From Catenulispora sp. GP43 (lineage in GTDB: Bacteria; Actinomycetota; Actinomycetes; Streptomycetales; Catenulisporaceae), in NCBI RefSeq assembly GCF_041260665.1, contig NZ_JBGCCT010000009.1:124001-188000 (forward strand): 64,000 nt of DNA, given 5' to 3'. The translations under genes and the position numbers were made by a program. Under the pieces are notes generated by a model that saw only the letters and a list, made by a program, of their open reading frames with translations, made no database searches and had not been told where the DNA came from. Positions within the stretch are counted from its first letter, which is position 1; every line of letters begins with the position of its first letter. This document shows, piece by piece, positions 56,286-64,000 of this stretch.

Positions 56286-58466
56286 TCACGTCGCCTTCCG
56301 GATCTCCAGCAGGTCCGGCACCACCGACAGCTGCTCCAGCAGCTCCCCCAGCGTCCCGTTCAGCTTCTGGCGCGCGGCCGGGTCCAGCTGCGCCACCGGG
56401 GTCCAGGTGCCGTCCGGCTGCTTGGCGGCGTCCACCGCGGTGCCGAAGCGGTCCAGCCAGGCGTCGATCTGCGTCAGTCCCTGCGGGTCGCGGGCCTGGA
56501 CCAGGGGCCTGATCACGGTCAGGACCTCGCGGGTGCCGGCCAGGTTCGCGTCGGCGGTGGCCAGGGTGGTGCCGCTGCCGTAGTCGGCGTCGCCGGTGAG
56601 CTGGAACTGCAGGGTGTTCTCGAGGATCTCGTGCGCGCGCAGCGGCAGGTCGCTGGGGTCGAAGTCCTGCTTAGGCCAGTCGCCGATGAGGCCGTGGACG
56701 TCGCTGTCCAACTGGTCGGCGACCGGGGCCAGGCTCGCCGCCGCCTCGCCGTGCCACAGGCCGTACTCCAGGCGGTGGAAGCCGGTGAAGTCCTTGTCCT
56801 GGGTCTTGTCGGGCAGGCCGTCGGCGCGGCCGTCGATCTTGGCGTCCCAGTCCTGGAAGGTGCCGTACGCGGCGCCGAGGCGGTTGTACGCCAGGTGCGC
56901 GGTGAGCCAGTCCTGCTTGGCCTTGGCCAGGTCGCCGGAGTCCACGTCCTGCTTCAGCGTGTCGGTGTAGCCGGCCAGCTCGTTCAGGTGGTCGGTGACG
57001 TAGGCGCGGTACTGCTGCAGCGGGGCGTCCAGGTCCTTGTCGGTGATCGGCACGACCGCGGTGCCGGAGCCGCCGCTGCCGGTGGCGCGCTTGGCCGCGG
57101 AGGTGACCGCGTCCTTGCCGTTCGGGACGCAGCGCCAGGCGTACGTGCCGGTGCCGATGGTCGCGGTCAGCGGCCGGGTGGTGCCCGGCGCCAGGCCCTC
57201 GATCTCGCCGTAGACGGCGCTGGTCGAGGGGTCCAGCAGGTACACCTCGGCGGCCACGTCGCCGGTGTTCTTCATCTGGAACGTGTGCTCGCCGGTGGTC
57301 AGGCCGTCGAAGCCCTTGCCGCAGGACGCCGCCGAGACCTCGATGGTCTGCGCGCCCTTGGTGCCCGAGCCCGGTCCGACGGCGACGATCACCGCGACCG
57401 CCGCCACCGCCGGGACGGCGATCACCGCGGTGCCCAGCACCCAGCGTGGGGCCGGCTTGCGGGCCTGGGCCGGGGCCGGAGCCGAGGCGGGAGCAGGGGC
57501 CGGGGCCGCGGCCGAAGCAGAGGCCGGAGCCGAGGCGGCCGGGGTGGCAGCCGGTTCAGCGGCTTCAGGGGTCTGAGCCGGCGCGGCCGCCTCGGCGGTC
57601 TTGGGAGCGGTGTCGGGAGCGGTCTGAGGAACGCTCGTGGGAGCCGGGCGGACCGCCACAGTCGCCGGCCGCAGGTAGAAGAACATCACCGGCGCCAGGT
57701 ACGCCACGTACCCGACCACCGCCAGCCACGTCATCTTCGGCGTCAGGTTCAGCGTCCCGGCGACCAGCTGCGCGTACCACGCGTTCGGGTCCAGGTGCAC
57801 GGTCAGGTCCCAGGCGTAGGACGTGAACCCGCCGACCACGCCGCTCTCCTGCAGGTCGGTCAGCCCGTAGGCGAGCACGCCGGCCGCGATGACCACCAGC
57901 ACGAACCCGGTGACCTTGAAGAACCGCGCCAGGTTCAGCTTCAGCGCCCGGTGGTACAGGCCCCAGCACAGCAGCGCGGCGACCGCGATGCCGGCGACCG
58001 CGCCGACCGCCGGACCGCTCTTGTCGTGCGCGGTCTGGGCCGTGGTCCACAGGAACAGCGCGGTCTCCAAGCCCTCGCGCGCCACCGCGGCGAACGCCGT
58101 GAAGACCAGCATCCCGGCGCTGGCCCCGAGCGCGGCGGCCAGCTTGGCCTTCAGGTCGCCCGACATCGAGGCGCTGGCCCGGCGCATCCAGAACACCATC
58201 GTGGTGACGAACGCGACCGCCAGCAGCGCCATCGCGCCGCCGAACACGTCCTGCGCCTTGGGCGGCAGGTGCGCGGAGGTGAAGGTGAGCACGGCGGCGA
58301 ACGACAGGCTCAGCGCGGCCGCCGCGGCCACGCCCAGCCACACCGAGCCGGCCCGGTCCTTGCGGCCGGCCTTGGCCAGCGACGCCAGCAGGATGGAAAC
58401 GACGAGCCCGGCTTCCAATCCCTCTCGGAGTCCGATCAGGAAACTCGGGAAGGCATCCGACAGCAC
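56286..58466 (-). CDS. Iron importer: EfeU permease fused to EfeO
   Basis: One 726-residue chain combining two normally separate proteins. The N-terminus (to about residue 265) is an FTR1/EfeU permease with two REGLE motifs (14-18 and 130-134) that bind ferric iron, in seven hydrophobic segments. An Ala/Pro-rich linker follows, then an extra transmembrane helix (about WVLGTAVIAVPAVAAVAVIV). The C-terminus is EfeO: a cupredoxin-like domain (with CGKGFDGLTTG) and an M75 imelysin-like domain with GFHRLEYGLWHG (HxxE). The start is GTG 58466. No frameshift is seen between the parts, so it is a genuine fusion. Confidence 0.9.
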   Translation of the reverse strand: MLSDAFPSFLIGLREGLEAGLVVSILLASLAKAGRKDRAGSVWLGVAAAAALSLSFAAVLTFTSAHLPPKAQDVFGGAMALLAVAFVTTMVFWMRRASASMSGDLKAKLAAALGASAGMLVFTAFAAVAREGLETALFLWTTAQTAHDKSGPAVGAVAGIAVAALLCWGLYHRALKLNLARFFKVTGFVLVVIAAGVLAYGLTDLQESGVVGGFTSYAWDLTVHLDPNAWYAQLVAGTLNLTPKMTWLAVVGYVAYLAPVMFFYLRPATVAVRPAPTSVPQTAPDTAPKTAEAAAPAQTPEAAEPAATPAASAPASASAAAPAPAPASAPAPAQARKPAPRWVLGTAVIAVPAVAAVAVIVAVGPGSGTKGAQTIEVSAASCGKGFDGLTTGEHTFQMKNTGDVAAEVYLLDPSTSAVYGEIEGLAPGTTRPLTATIGTGTYAWRCVPNGKDAVTSAAKRATGSGGSGTAVVPITDKDLDAPLQQYRAYVTDHLNELAGYTDTLKQDVDSGDLAKAKQDWLTAHLAYNRLGAAYGTFQDWDAKIDGRADGLPDKTQDKDFTGFHRLEYGLWHGEAAASLAPVADQLDSDVHGLIGDWPKQDFDPSDLPLRAHEILENTLQFQLTGDADYGSGTTLATADANLAGTREVLTVIRPLVQARDPQGLTQIDAWLDRFGTAVDAAKQPDGTWTPVAQLDPAARQKLNGTLGELLEQLSVVPDLLEIRKAT

Positions 58467-58516
58467 CGCGCCCCGCCCCTTCTGGGCCCGCCGGGAAGAC
58501 CGGGTCCACTAAGAAA

Positions 58517-58553
58517 TTAGGTTCGCCTTAGTGAAGTAAGGCATGCCTAAATT
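58517..58553 (-). promoter_or_regulatory. Two adjacent DtxR/IdeR-like iron boxes upstream of efeUO
   Basis: Site A, TTAGGTTCGCCTTAGTGAA (58517-58535), and site B, centred on the palindrome AGGCATGCCT (58539-58548) with TTA-type flanks, each match the iron-box consensus partially. They lie 51-87 bp before the chosen GTG start. Paired boxes suggest cooperative repression by the iron-loaded regulator. Confidence 0.65.
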
Positions 58554-58645
58554 AGCAGCGGGGCGCCGGGGTCGGTCAACACCACCGGTCCGATGAGCTG
58601 GTGAGCTGTGTCTCACACCGGAAGATCAGAACCGCGAGGGGCGTC

Positions 58646-59533
58646 TCAGAGCCCGCCGGTGGCCACGGGCCGTGACGGGTCGGACGACCAGCCGCTCCAT
58701 GAGCCCTCGTACAACGCCACCGTCTCCGGGTCGATCCCGGCCACGGCCATCGCCAGGATCTCGTGCGTCGCGGTGACCCCGGAGCCGCAATAGACCGCGA
58801 CCTCTCCGGCGTGCTCCGGGGTGACGCCCAGCCCGGCGAACCGCTCGGCCAGCGCCCCGGGCGCCAGGAACCGGCCGTCGGCGGCCACGTTCTCGGCGGT
58901 CGGCGCCGAGGCCGCGCCCGGGACGTGCCCCGCGGCCGGGTCGATCGGCTCGGTCTGGCCGCGGTAGCGCGCGCCGGCGCGGGCGTCGAGCAGGGTCCCG
59001 TGCGCGGCCACCGCGGCGGCGCCGTCGTGGTCCAGGACGGTGAACACCCCGGCCCCGGACGCCCGGAAATCGCCCTCGGCGGCCCGGGTCTGCGGCTCGC
59101 CCTCCTCGACCGCGCGGCCGGCCGCGCGCCAGGCGGCGAAGCCGCCGTCGAGCACCCGGACGTCCGGGTGGCCGTGGTGGCGCAGCAGCCACCAGGCGCG
59201 GGCGGCCTGGGTGCTGTCGCCGTCGTCGTACACGACGACCGGCAGGTCGGCCCGCACGCCGGCGGCCCGCATCGCGGCGGCGAAGCGCTCCGGGTCCGGC
59301 AGCGGGTGCCGGCCCCGGGGCCCGACCGGCGCCTCGGGGTGCTCGGCCAGGTCCTGGTCGAGACTGACGTAGCGCGCGCCGGGGATGTGCCCCGCCAGAT
59401 ACACCCCGTGCCCGTACTCGCTCGGCTCGCCGAGCTTCCAGCGGATGTCGATCAGGATCGGCGCGGTGCCGCAGGCGAGGTCCGCGGCGAGCTGATCGGC
59501 GTCGATCAGCGGGGAGGAGGGGGCTTGGCGCAT
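58646..59533 (-). CDS. Rhodanese-family sulfurtransferase
   Basis: A 295-residue two-domain rhodanese that moves sulfane sulfur from thiosulfate or 3-mercaptopyruvate to cyanide or another acceptor. The N-terminal inactive domain has YLAGHIPGARYVSLDQDL and WWLLRHHGHPDVRVLDGGFAAW. The C-terminal catalytic domain has the cysteine in YCGSGVTA; the loop CGSGVT is closer to mercaptopyruvate sulfurtransferases than to CRKGVT-type rhodaneses. I chose ATG 59533, where AGGA is at good spacing; ATG 59542 is three codons upstream. The downstream gap of about 90 nt leads to the efe iron boxes. Confidence 0.88.
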   Translation of the reverse strand: MRQAPSSPLIDADQLAADLACGTAPILIDIRWKLGEPSEYGHGVYLAGHIPGARYVSLDQDLAEHPEAPVGPRGRHPLPDPERFAAAMRAAGVRADLPVVVYDDGDSTQAARAWWLLRHHGHPDVRVLDGGFAAWRAAGRAVEEGEPQTRAAEGDFRASGAGVFTVLDHDGAAAVAAHGTLLDARAGARYRGQTEPIDPAAGHVPGAASAPTAENVAADGRFLAPGALAERFAGLGVTPEHAGEVAVYCGSGVTATHEILAMAVAGIDPETVALYEGSWSGWSSDPSRPVATGGL

Positions 59534-59566
59534 GGGCGACATCCTGGCACTGTTCCGGGCCCGGAT

Positions 59567-60757
59567 CTACAAGCCGGAAGCCCCGTCCGGTCCGAACACG
59601 AGCAGCGGGATCTCCTGCTCGGCCGCGGACAGCGAGCCGTGCATGCCCAGCAGCCGGGACTCCAGCTTCTCCCGGCGCGTGGCGACCACGGCCCAGTCCT
59701 CCAGCAGCGCCGCGACCACGTCGCCGATGCGCGGCGCGAGCCGGTCGTCCACGCTCTCCGGCGGGCCGAACCAGCCCTCGTAGACGGCCTCCTGGCGGGA
59801 GCGCACCACCGCCACGTCCTCCAGCGCCTCGCGCCAGATCTGGAGCACGTCGCGCGCCGCGCCGGGCTTGGCGTAGACGTGCCGGGCCCGGCCCTCGCCG
59901 CCCAGCAGCCGGACGCCGACCTGGAGCTCGGGGTCCTCGTCCACGTCGACGCGCCGGTCGGCGGGGACGTCGACCATGCCGTGGTCGGCGGTGACGTAGA
60001 GCGCGGTGCCGGCCGGGAGCCGGTCGACGAGCTCGCGGACCGTGGCGTCGACCACGGCCAGCTGCTGCCGCCAGCTCTCGGAGTCCACGCCGTTGAGGTG
60101 GCCGGCCGCGTCGAGGTCGGCGTAGTAGAGGTACACCAGCGCCCGGGCGTCGCGGTCGGCGGCGTCCCGGAGCGCGTCCAGCGCGCCGGCCACCCGGTTG
60201 GGCAGCGACTCGGCGCCGGTGAAGGCGCCGCCGCGCAGCACCGAGCGGGTCAGCCCGGATTCCTGGAAGCGGGCCGCGGTGACCTGGGTGACCTCGATGC
60301 CCTCGCGCTCGGCACGCTCGAAGACGGTCTCGTGCGGCTGCCATTCGACCGGGTCCACCGGCACGTCCCAGCGCAGCAGGTTGATCATCTGCGAGGTGCC
60401 CGGGACCAGCACCCGGTAGCCGAGCATGCCACTGGCCCCGGAGGGCAGGCCGGTGCCCAGCGAGCCGATGCTGGCCGCGGTGGTGGAGGGGAAGCCGGCG
60501 GTCAGGTCGCGGCCGGCCCGCAGGGCCCGGGCCAGGAACGGCGCGACCTCGGCGTTGCGCTCGATGAGCCGGGCGCCCATGCCGTCCACCAGGAAGACGC
60601 AGGCGCGGCGGGTCGGGGCCAGGCCCAGCGGGTTCGGCGAGCCCGGCACCCCGAGCGCGGCCAGGACCGCCGGGAGCAGGTCGGACAGGGCGCCGCGGCC
60701 GTAGGCGGGCAGGACGATCTCGGAGCCGGCGGGGCCGGAGGCGGCGGGCAGGATCAC
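59567..60757 (-). CDS. Alkaline-phosphatase-superfamily phosphodiesterase
   Basis: A 396-residue type I phosphodiesterase/nucleotide pyrophosphatase. Metal-binding and catalytic segments are visible in order: LVDGMGARLIERN (D), GFPSTTAASIGSLGTG (Thr nucleophile), DLDAAGHLNG (D, H) and TADHGMVDVP (D, H). It likely hydrolyses a phosphodiester or pyrophosphate bond outside or at the membrane, but no signal peptide is seen. The start is GTG 60757, with AGAGGCG upstream. It follows the DUF5998 gene by 14 nt, a pairing that recurs next to parC in actinomycetes, but its role there is unknown. Confidence 0.85.
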   Translation of the reverse strand: MILPAASGPAGSEIVLPAYGRGALSDLLPAVLAALGVPGSPNPLGLAPTRRACVFLVDGMGARLIERNAEVAPFLARALRAGRDLTAGFPSTTAASIGSLGTGLPSGASGMLGYRVLVPGTSQMINLLRWDVPVDPVEWQPHETVFERAEREGIEVTQVTAARFQESGLTRSVLRGGAFTGAESLPNRVAGALDALRDAADRDARALVYLYYADLDAAGHLNGVDSESWRQQLAVVDATVRELVDRLPAGTALYVTADHGMVDVPADRRVDVDEDPELQVGVRLLGGEGRARHVYAKPGAARDVLQIWREALEDVAVVRSRQEAVYEGWFGPPESVDDRLAPRIGDVVAALLEDWAVVATRREKLESRLLGMHGSLSAAEQEIPLLVFGPDGASGL

Positions 60758-60771
60758 GCGGCTCGGCGCCT

Positions 60772-61413
60772 CTAGCGCCCGGTCCGGGCGCCGGCCTCGG
60801 TGACCACGTCGGTCAGCGCGCGGGCGAAGGAGAGCGTCTCGGCGACCGCGTCGGCGCCGTCGGCCTCGGCCGAGACCCGGATCATCACGTCGTCGGCGGT
60901 GGCGGTGCCGGTGTAGCCGTGGTCGGCGTCGCAGTGCGGGTCGCCGCAGTTGGCCGGCTCCAGGTCCAGCCGGCTCACCACGCCCCAGCCGATGGTCAGG
61001 ACCACCTCGCGCGGCGGGGTGCCGGGCTTGTGGTTGGCCGGGTCCTCCACGACCCGGCTGACCACCACCGAGGAGATGCGGTGCAGCGGCACGGTCTCGG
61101 TGGAGGTGGTGGCGTAGGCCTTGGCCCCGGCCGCGGACTCCGGCGAGCCGGGCGGCACCGGCGCCATCGGGTCGTCCGAGCCGTACTCGTCGGTGTGCCC
61201 GGCGATCAGCCGCGTCGGGGTCACGGCCAGCACGGTGACGTGCCGGCGCACCTCGTCGGCGTCGAAGGTGGTCTCCTGGTGCACGAGGTGGCCGAGCACC
61301 ACCTCGGAGCCGACCGCGTCCTCCACCGCTTCGGCCACCAGCGCGGGGTAGTAGCCGCTGCGCTCGATGGCGGCGATGAGGTTCGACGAGGAAGGCGGCT
61401 TCGCGTTGGGCAT
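60772..61413 (-). CDS. DUF5998 family protein
   Basis: A 213-residue protein of the actinobacterial DUF5998 family. Conserved parts are SNLIAAIERSGYYPALVAEA, HLVHQETTFDADEVRRHVTV and the ADCGDPHCDADHGYTG-like segment NCGDPHCDADHGYTG. The two cysteines and the histidines in that segment look like a small metal site; no function is known. ATG 61413 has AGGATGG upstream. It is the first gene of a two-gene unit with the phosphodiesterase. Confidence 0.75.
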   Translation of the reverse strand: MPNAKPPSSSNLIAAIERSGYYPALVAEAVEDAVGSEVVLGHLVHQETTFDADEVRRHVTVLAVTPTRLIAGHTDEYGSDDPMAPVPPGSPESAAGAKAYATTSTETVPLHRISSVVVSRVVEDPANHKPGTPPREVVLTIGWGVVSRLDLEPANCGDPHCDADHGYTGTATADDVMIRVSAEADGADAVAETLSFARALTDVVTEAGARTGR

Positions 61414-61536
61414 AAGTCCATCCTGACACTTGCGGGCCCGGCTGCGGGCCTCATGCCCCACGGAAGCGTGACGGGCGGGGGCGTTATCTCCCGATTACGC
61501 GGGCCGATCGCTGTGAGCGGACACCGTCTCAGCGTC

Positions 61537-61787
61537 TCAGCTTCCCGGGGACAGTACCGCGTCCCAGCCGACCCGGGGGTCCTTGCCGTAGTCGGCCAGA
61601 AAACCGGTCCGCAGGCCGGAATACGTGCCGGAGGCGCCGAGCAGCTTCATGTCCTGCTGGTCGAGCGCCGTCGCCGCGCCGTGGTTGTTCGCGGCGAAGC
61701 CCGGGAAGTTCCAGCCCCCGACGTGCTAGAACACCCCGCGAGCGCCACGCCCGCCAGTGCCAGCCCGGCCACCGCCTTGATCCTCAT
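61537..61787 (-). pseudogene. Frameshifted small lipoprotein
   Basis: From ATG 61787 (GGGGAGGACC upstream) a classic lipoprotein signal is read, ending in the lipobox ALAGCSS (C19). After about 24 residues the frame breaks near a G-run (about 61724), giving an early stop at 61647. One base shifted, the sequence continues as WNFPGFAANNHG, LLGASGTYSGLRTGFLADYG and ends at a TGA at 61537-61539. The second part has normal composition for coding sequence. It is either a recent pseudogene of an 80-residue lipoprotein or a sequencing error in the G-run. Confidence 0.55.
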
Positions 61788-61881
61788 CGGTCCTCCCCGG
61801 CGTTCGGCATATCCGTGATCTCGGACGTGCGACCGGCCATGAGGTTGCTTCCCGTACGCCCTCCTGCACCGAGGTGTCGGA

Positions 61882-61906
61882 GTGACGCGCAACAATAGGG
61901 CGTCAC
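61882..61906 (+). promoter_or_regulatory. Palindrome spanning the probable parC promoter -10
   Basis: GTGACGC-N11-GCGTCAC has perfect 7-bp arms. The spacer contains CAATAGG, where the parC -10 is likely. It ends 36 nt before the parC start and may bind a regulator. Confidence 0.45.
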
Positions 61907-61942
61907 CCGCATCGCCGCGCGAGAAGCAGGAGCCGCACGAAG

Positions 61943-64000
61943 ATGGCACGCCGCAGCACCACCCCCGAGCCCGACGAGGATTTCGAAGAGCGCATCATCG
62001 ACGTCGACGTCGCCGACGAGCTCTCCGACTCGTACCGGGAGTACGCGTACTCGGTCATCTACTCGCGCGCCCTGCCCGACGCGCGCGACGGACTCAAGCC
62101 GGTCCACCGCCGCATCCTGTTCCAGATGAACGACATGGGCCTGCGGCCGGACCGCGGGTACGTCAAGAGCGCACGCGTCGTCGGCGACGTGATGGGCAAG
62201 CTGCACCCGCACTCGGACACCGCGATCTACGACTCGCTGGTGCGCATGGCGCAGTCCTGGGCGATGCGCATCCCGCTGGTCGACGGTCACGGCAACTTCG
62301 GCTCGCTCGGCGGCGACGACCCGCCGGCCGCCATGCGGTACACCGAGGCCCGGCTGTCGCCCGCGGCGATGATAATGACCGACTCCATCGACGAGGACAC
62401 GGTCGAGTTCACGCCGAACTACGACGGCCAGGAGCTGGAGCCCCAGGTCCTGCCCTCGGCGTTCCCGAACCTGCTGGTGAACGGCGCGGCCGGGATCGCG
62501 GTCGGCATGGCCACCAACATGGCGCCGCACAACCTCGGCGAGGTGGTGGCCGCCGCCCGGCACCTGATCAAGCACCCGGACGCCACCCTGGCCGACCTGA
62601 TGCGCTTCGTCCCAGGCCCGGACCTGCCCACCGGCGGCCAGATCATCGGCGAGCAGGGCATCCGGGACGCCTACGAGACCGGCCGCGGCGTGTTCAAGAT
62701 GCGCGCCACCGCCAAGATCGAGAAGGTCACCGCGCGCCGCGAGGGCATCGTGGTCACCGAGCTGCCCTTCAACACCGGCCCGGAGAAGGTGATCGCCAAG
62801 GTCAAGGAGCTGGTGCAGGCCAAGAAGATCCAGGGCATCACCGACCTGAAGGACCTCTCGGACCGGTTCAACGGCCTGAAGCTGGTCATCGAGATCAAGG
62901 CCGGGTTCAACCCCGAGGCGGTCCTGGAGCAGCTGTACAAGCTCACGCCGCTGGAGGAGTCCTTCGGCATCAACAACGTGGCGCTGGTCGACGGCCAGCC
63001 GCTGACGCTGGGCCTGAAGGAGCTGCTGGAGGTCTACCTGGACCACCGCTTCGAGGTGGTCCGGCGGCGCACCGAGTTCCGCCGCACCAAGCGGATGGAC
63101 CGGCTGCACCTGGTCGAAGGCCTGCTGATCGCGCTTATCGACATCGACCGGGTGATCCGCATCATCCGCGAGAGCGACGACGCGGCGGCGGCCAAGGAAA
63201 ACCTGATGGCCGCGTTCGCGCTGTCGGACAAGCAGGCCACGTACATCCTGGACACCCCGCTGCGCCGCCTGACCCGCTTCGACTCCCTGGAGCTGGAGTC
63301 CGAGCGGGACAAGCTGACCGGCGAGATCAGGGACCTGACGGCGATCCTGGAGTCCGACACCCTGTTGCGCAAGGTGGTCTCCGACGAGCTGGCCGCCATC
63401 TCCAAGCAGTTCGCCACCCCGCGCCGCAGCGTGCTGGTCGAGGGCGCGCTGCCGGTGTTCGAGGCCCGGCCGCTGGAGATCAGCGACGACCCGGTGGTGG
63501 TCCTGCTGTCGGCCACCGGCCTGCTGGCCCGCACCGCCTCCGGCGCGACGAAGATCGGCACCGGCGGCGAGCGCGGCAAGAACGACGCCGTCGCCTCGCT
63601 CGTGACCTCGACGATAAGGGGCGAGGTCGGCGCGGTGACCACGGCCGGCCGGCTGATCCGGTTCCCGGTGATCGACCTGCCGGTGCTGCCGGAGGCGGCC
63701 GCGAAGGCGGCGCCGAGCCTGGCCGGCGGCGCCCCGGTGTCGGAGTTCGTCCGGCTGGACGAGGACGAGCGCGTGCTGTGCCTGTGCTCGCTGAACGCCG
63801 AGTCCCCCGGCCTGGCGCTGGGCACGCTCCAGGGCGTGGTCAAGCGGGTGGTCCCGGACTATCCGAGGAACCGCGACACCTTCGAGGTGATCACGCTCAA
63901 GGACGGCGACACCCTGATCGGCGCCACCGAGCTGCGCACCGGCGAGGAGGAGCTGGTCTTCATCACCGACGACGCGCAGCTCCTGAAGTACTCGGCCGCG
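61943..64000 (+). CDS. parC: DNA topoisomerase IV subunit A (ParC-like), 3' end missing
   Basis: The first 686 codons of a type II topoisomerase A subunit, open to the right edge. ParC cuts and passes DNA to separate linked chromosomes. The catalytic tyrosine is Y133 in [11 protein letters not shown]. The start [20 protein letters not shown] and later [18 protein letters not shown] resemble actinobacterial ParC rather than GyrA. The quinolone-determining segment reads [15 protein letters not shown]91 replaces the near-invariant glycine of HPHGD. Beta-propeller repeats begin near residue 510. ATG 61943 has AGGAG upstream. Confidence 0.93.
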   Translation, partial: MARRSTTPEPDEDFEERIIDVDVADELSDSYREYAYSVIYSRALPDARDGLKPVHRRILFQMNDMGLRPDRGYVKSARVVGDVMGKLHPHSDTAIYDSLVRMAQSWAMRIPLVDGHGNFGSLGGDDPPAAMRYTEARLSPAAMIMTDSIDEDTVEFTPNYDGQELEPQVLPSAFPNLLVNGAAGIAVGMATNMAPHNLGEVVAAARHLIKHPDATLADLMRFVPGPDLPTGGQIIGEQGIRDAYETGRGVFKMRATAKIEKVTARREGIVVTELPFNTGPEKVIAKVKELVQAKKIQGITDLKDLSDRFNGLKLVIEIKAGFNPEAVLEQLYKLTPLEESFGINNVALVDGQPLTLGLKELLEVYLDHRFEVVRRRTEFRRTKRMDRLHLVEGLLIALIDIDRVIRIIRESDDAAAAKENLMAAFALSDKQATYILDTPLRRLTRFDSLELESERDKLTGEIRDLTAILESDTLLRKVVSDELAAISKQFATPRRSVLVEGALPVFEARPLEISDDPVVVLLSATGLLARTASGATKIGTGGERGKNDAVASLVTSTIRGEVGAVTTAGRLIRFPVIDLPVLPEAAAKAAPSLAGGAPVSEFVRLDEDERVLCLCSLNAESPGLALGTLQGVVKRVVPDYPRNRDTFEVITLKDGDTLIGATELRTGEEELVFITDDAQLLKYSAA

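Overview
The window is one contiguous piece of a high-GC actinomycete chromosome. Gene content points to a filamentous, mycothiol-using relative of Streptomyces or Catenulispora: sepH, the nrdR-nrdJ pair next to lexA, a ParC-type topoisomerase A with a DUF5998 neighbour, a SigE-family ECF sigma factor and DUF1707 proteins. This placement is inferred from gene content and is not a species call. No rRNA, tRNA, CRISPR array, transposase or phage gene was seen.

Layout. 0-4.8 kb: an FAD oxidoreductase end, an NAD(P)-dependent reductase and a divergent TetR regulator with paired operators, then MarR, ribA (GTP cyclohydrolase II), a LigB-type dioxygenase and a DinB-like protein; ribA has its own paired operator. 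4.8-6.1 kb: a lower-GC Fic gene between two near-identical hairpin repeats. 6.1-11 kb: nrdJ, nrdR and, divergently, lexA with an SOS box. 11-15.3 kb: a lipoprotein, a DinG-like helicase and an ArsR-like regulator. 15.4-24.5 kb: a six-gene siderophore operon in exactly the rhbABCDEF order known from rhizobactin 1021, behind an iron box. 24.6-26 kb: a broken cell-wall-binding gene. 26-29.6 kb: a NodIJ-like ABC exporter and a DUF1707 protein. 29.6-34 kb: a polyamine-utilisation operon (glutamine-synthetase-like ligase, PuuD, aldehyde dehydrogenase, SDR). 34.2-42 kb: PAP2 phosphatase, copper chaperone, AlaX, double DUF427, AlkZ-like protein, GT39 and dxs. 42-45.3 kb: a DUF1501/DUF1800 pair and a small TPR-like protein. 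45.3-49 kb: aconitase, divergent from an LCIB-type carbonic anhydrase. 49-54.8 kb: an ECF sigma factor with a membrane partner, a TRIC-like channel, sepH and two acetyltransferases. 54.9-58.5 kb: an EfeU-EfeO fusion and EfeB under iron boxes. 58.6-64 kb: rhodanese, phosphodiesterase, DUF5998, a frameshifted lipoprotein and parC running off the edge.

How the genes work together. Two iron systems carry DtxR/IdeR-like boxes: a citrate-hydroxamate siderophore operon (diaminopropane made by RhbAB, N-hydroxylated by RhbE, acetylated by RhbD, joined to citrate by RhbC/RhbF) and an elemental-iron importer (EfeUO plus EfeB). DNA maintenance genes (nrdRJ, lexA, dinG, parC) and central metabolism (acnA, dxs) make up the conserved backbone. 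The most unusual features are the repeat-bearing N-terminal extensions of RhbA and RhbB, the EfeU-EfeO fusion, the Fic gene between duplicated hairpins, the LCIB-type carbonic anhydrase, and a Gly-to-Ser change in the quinolone-determining segment of ParC. I found no wholly unfamiliar multi-gene system; the RhbA/RhbB extensions and the MarR-ribA-dioxygenase unit come closest.
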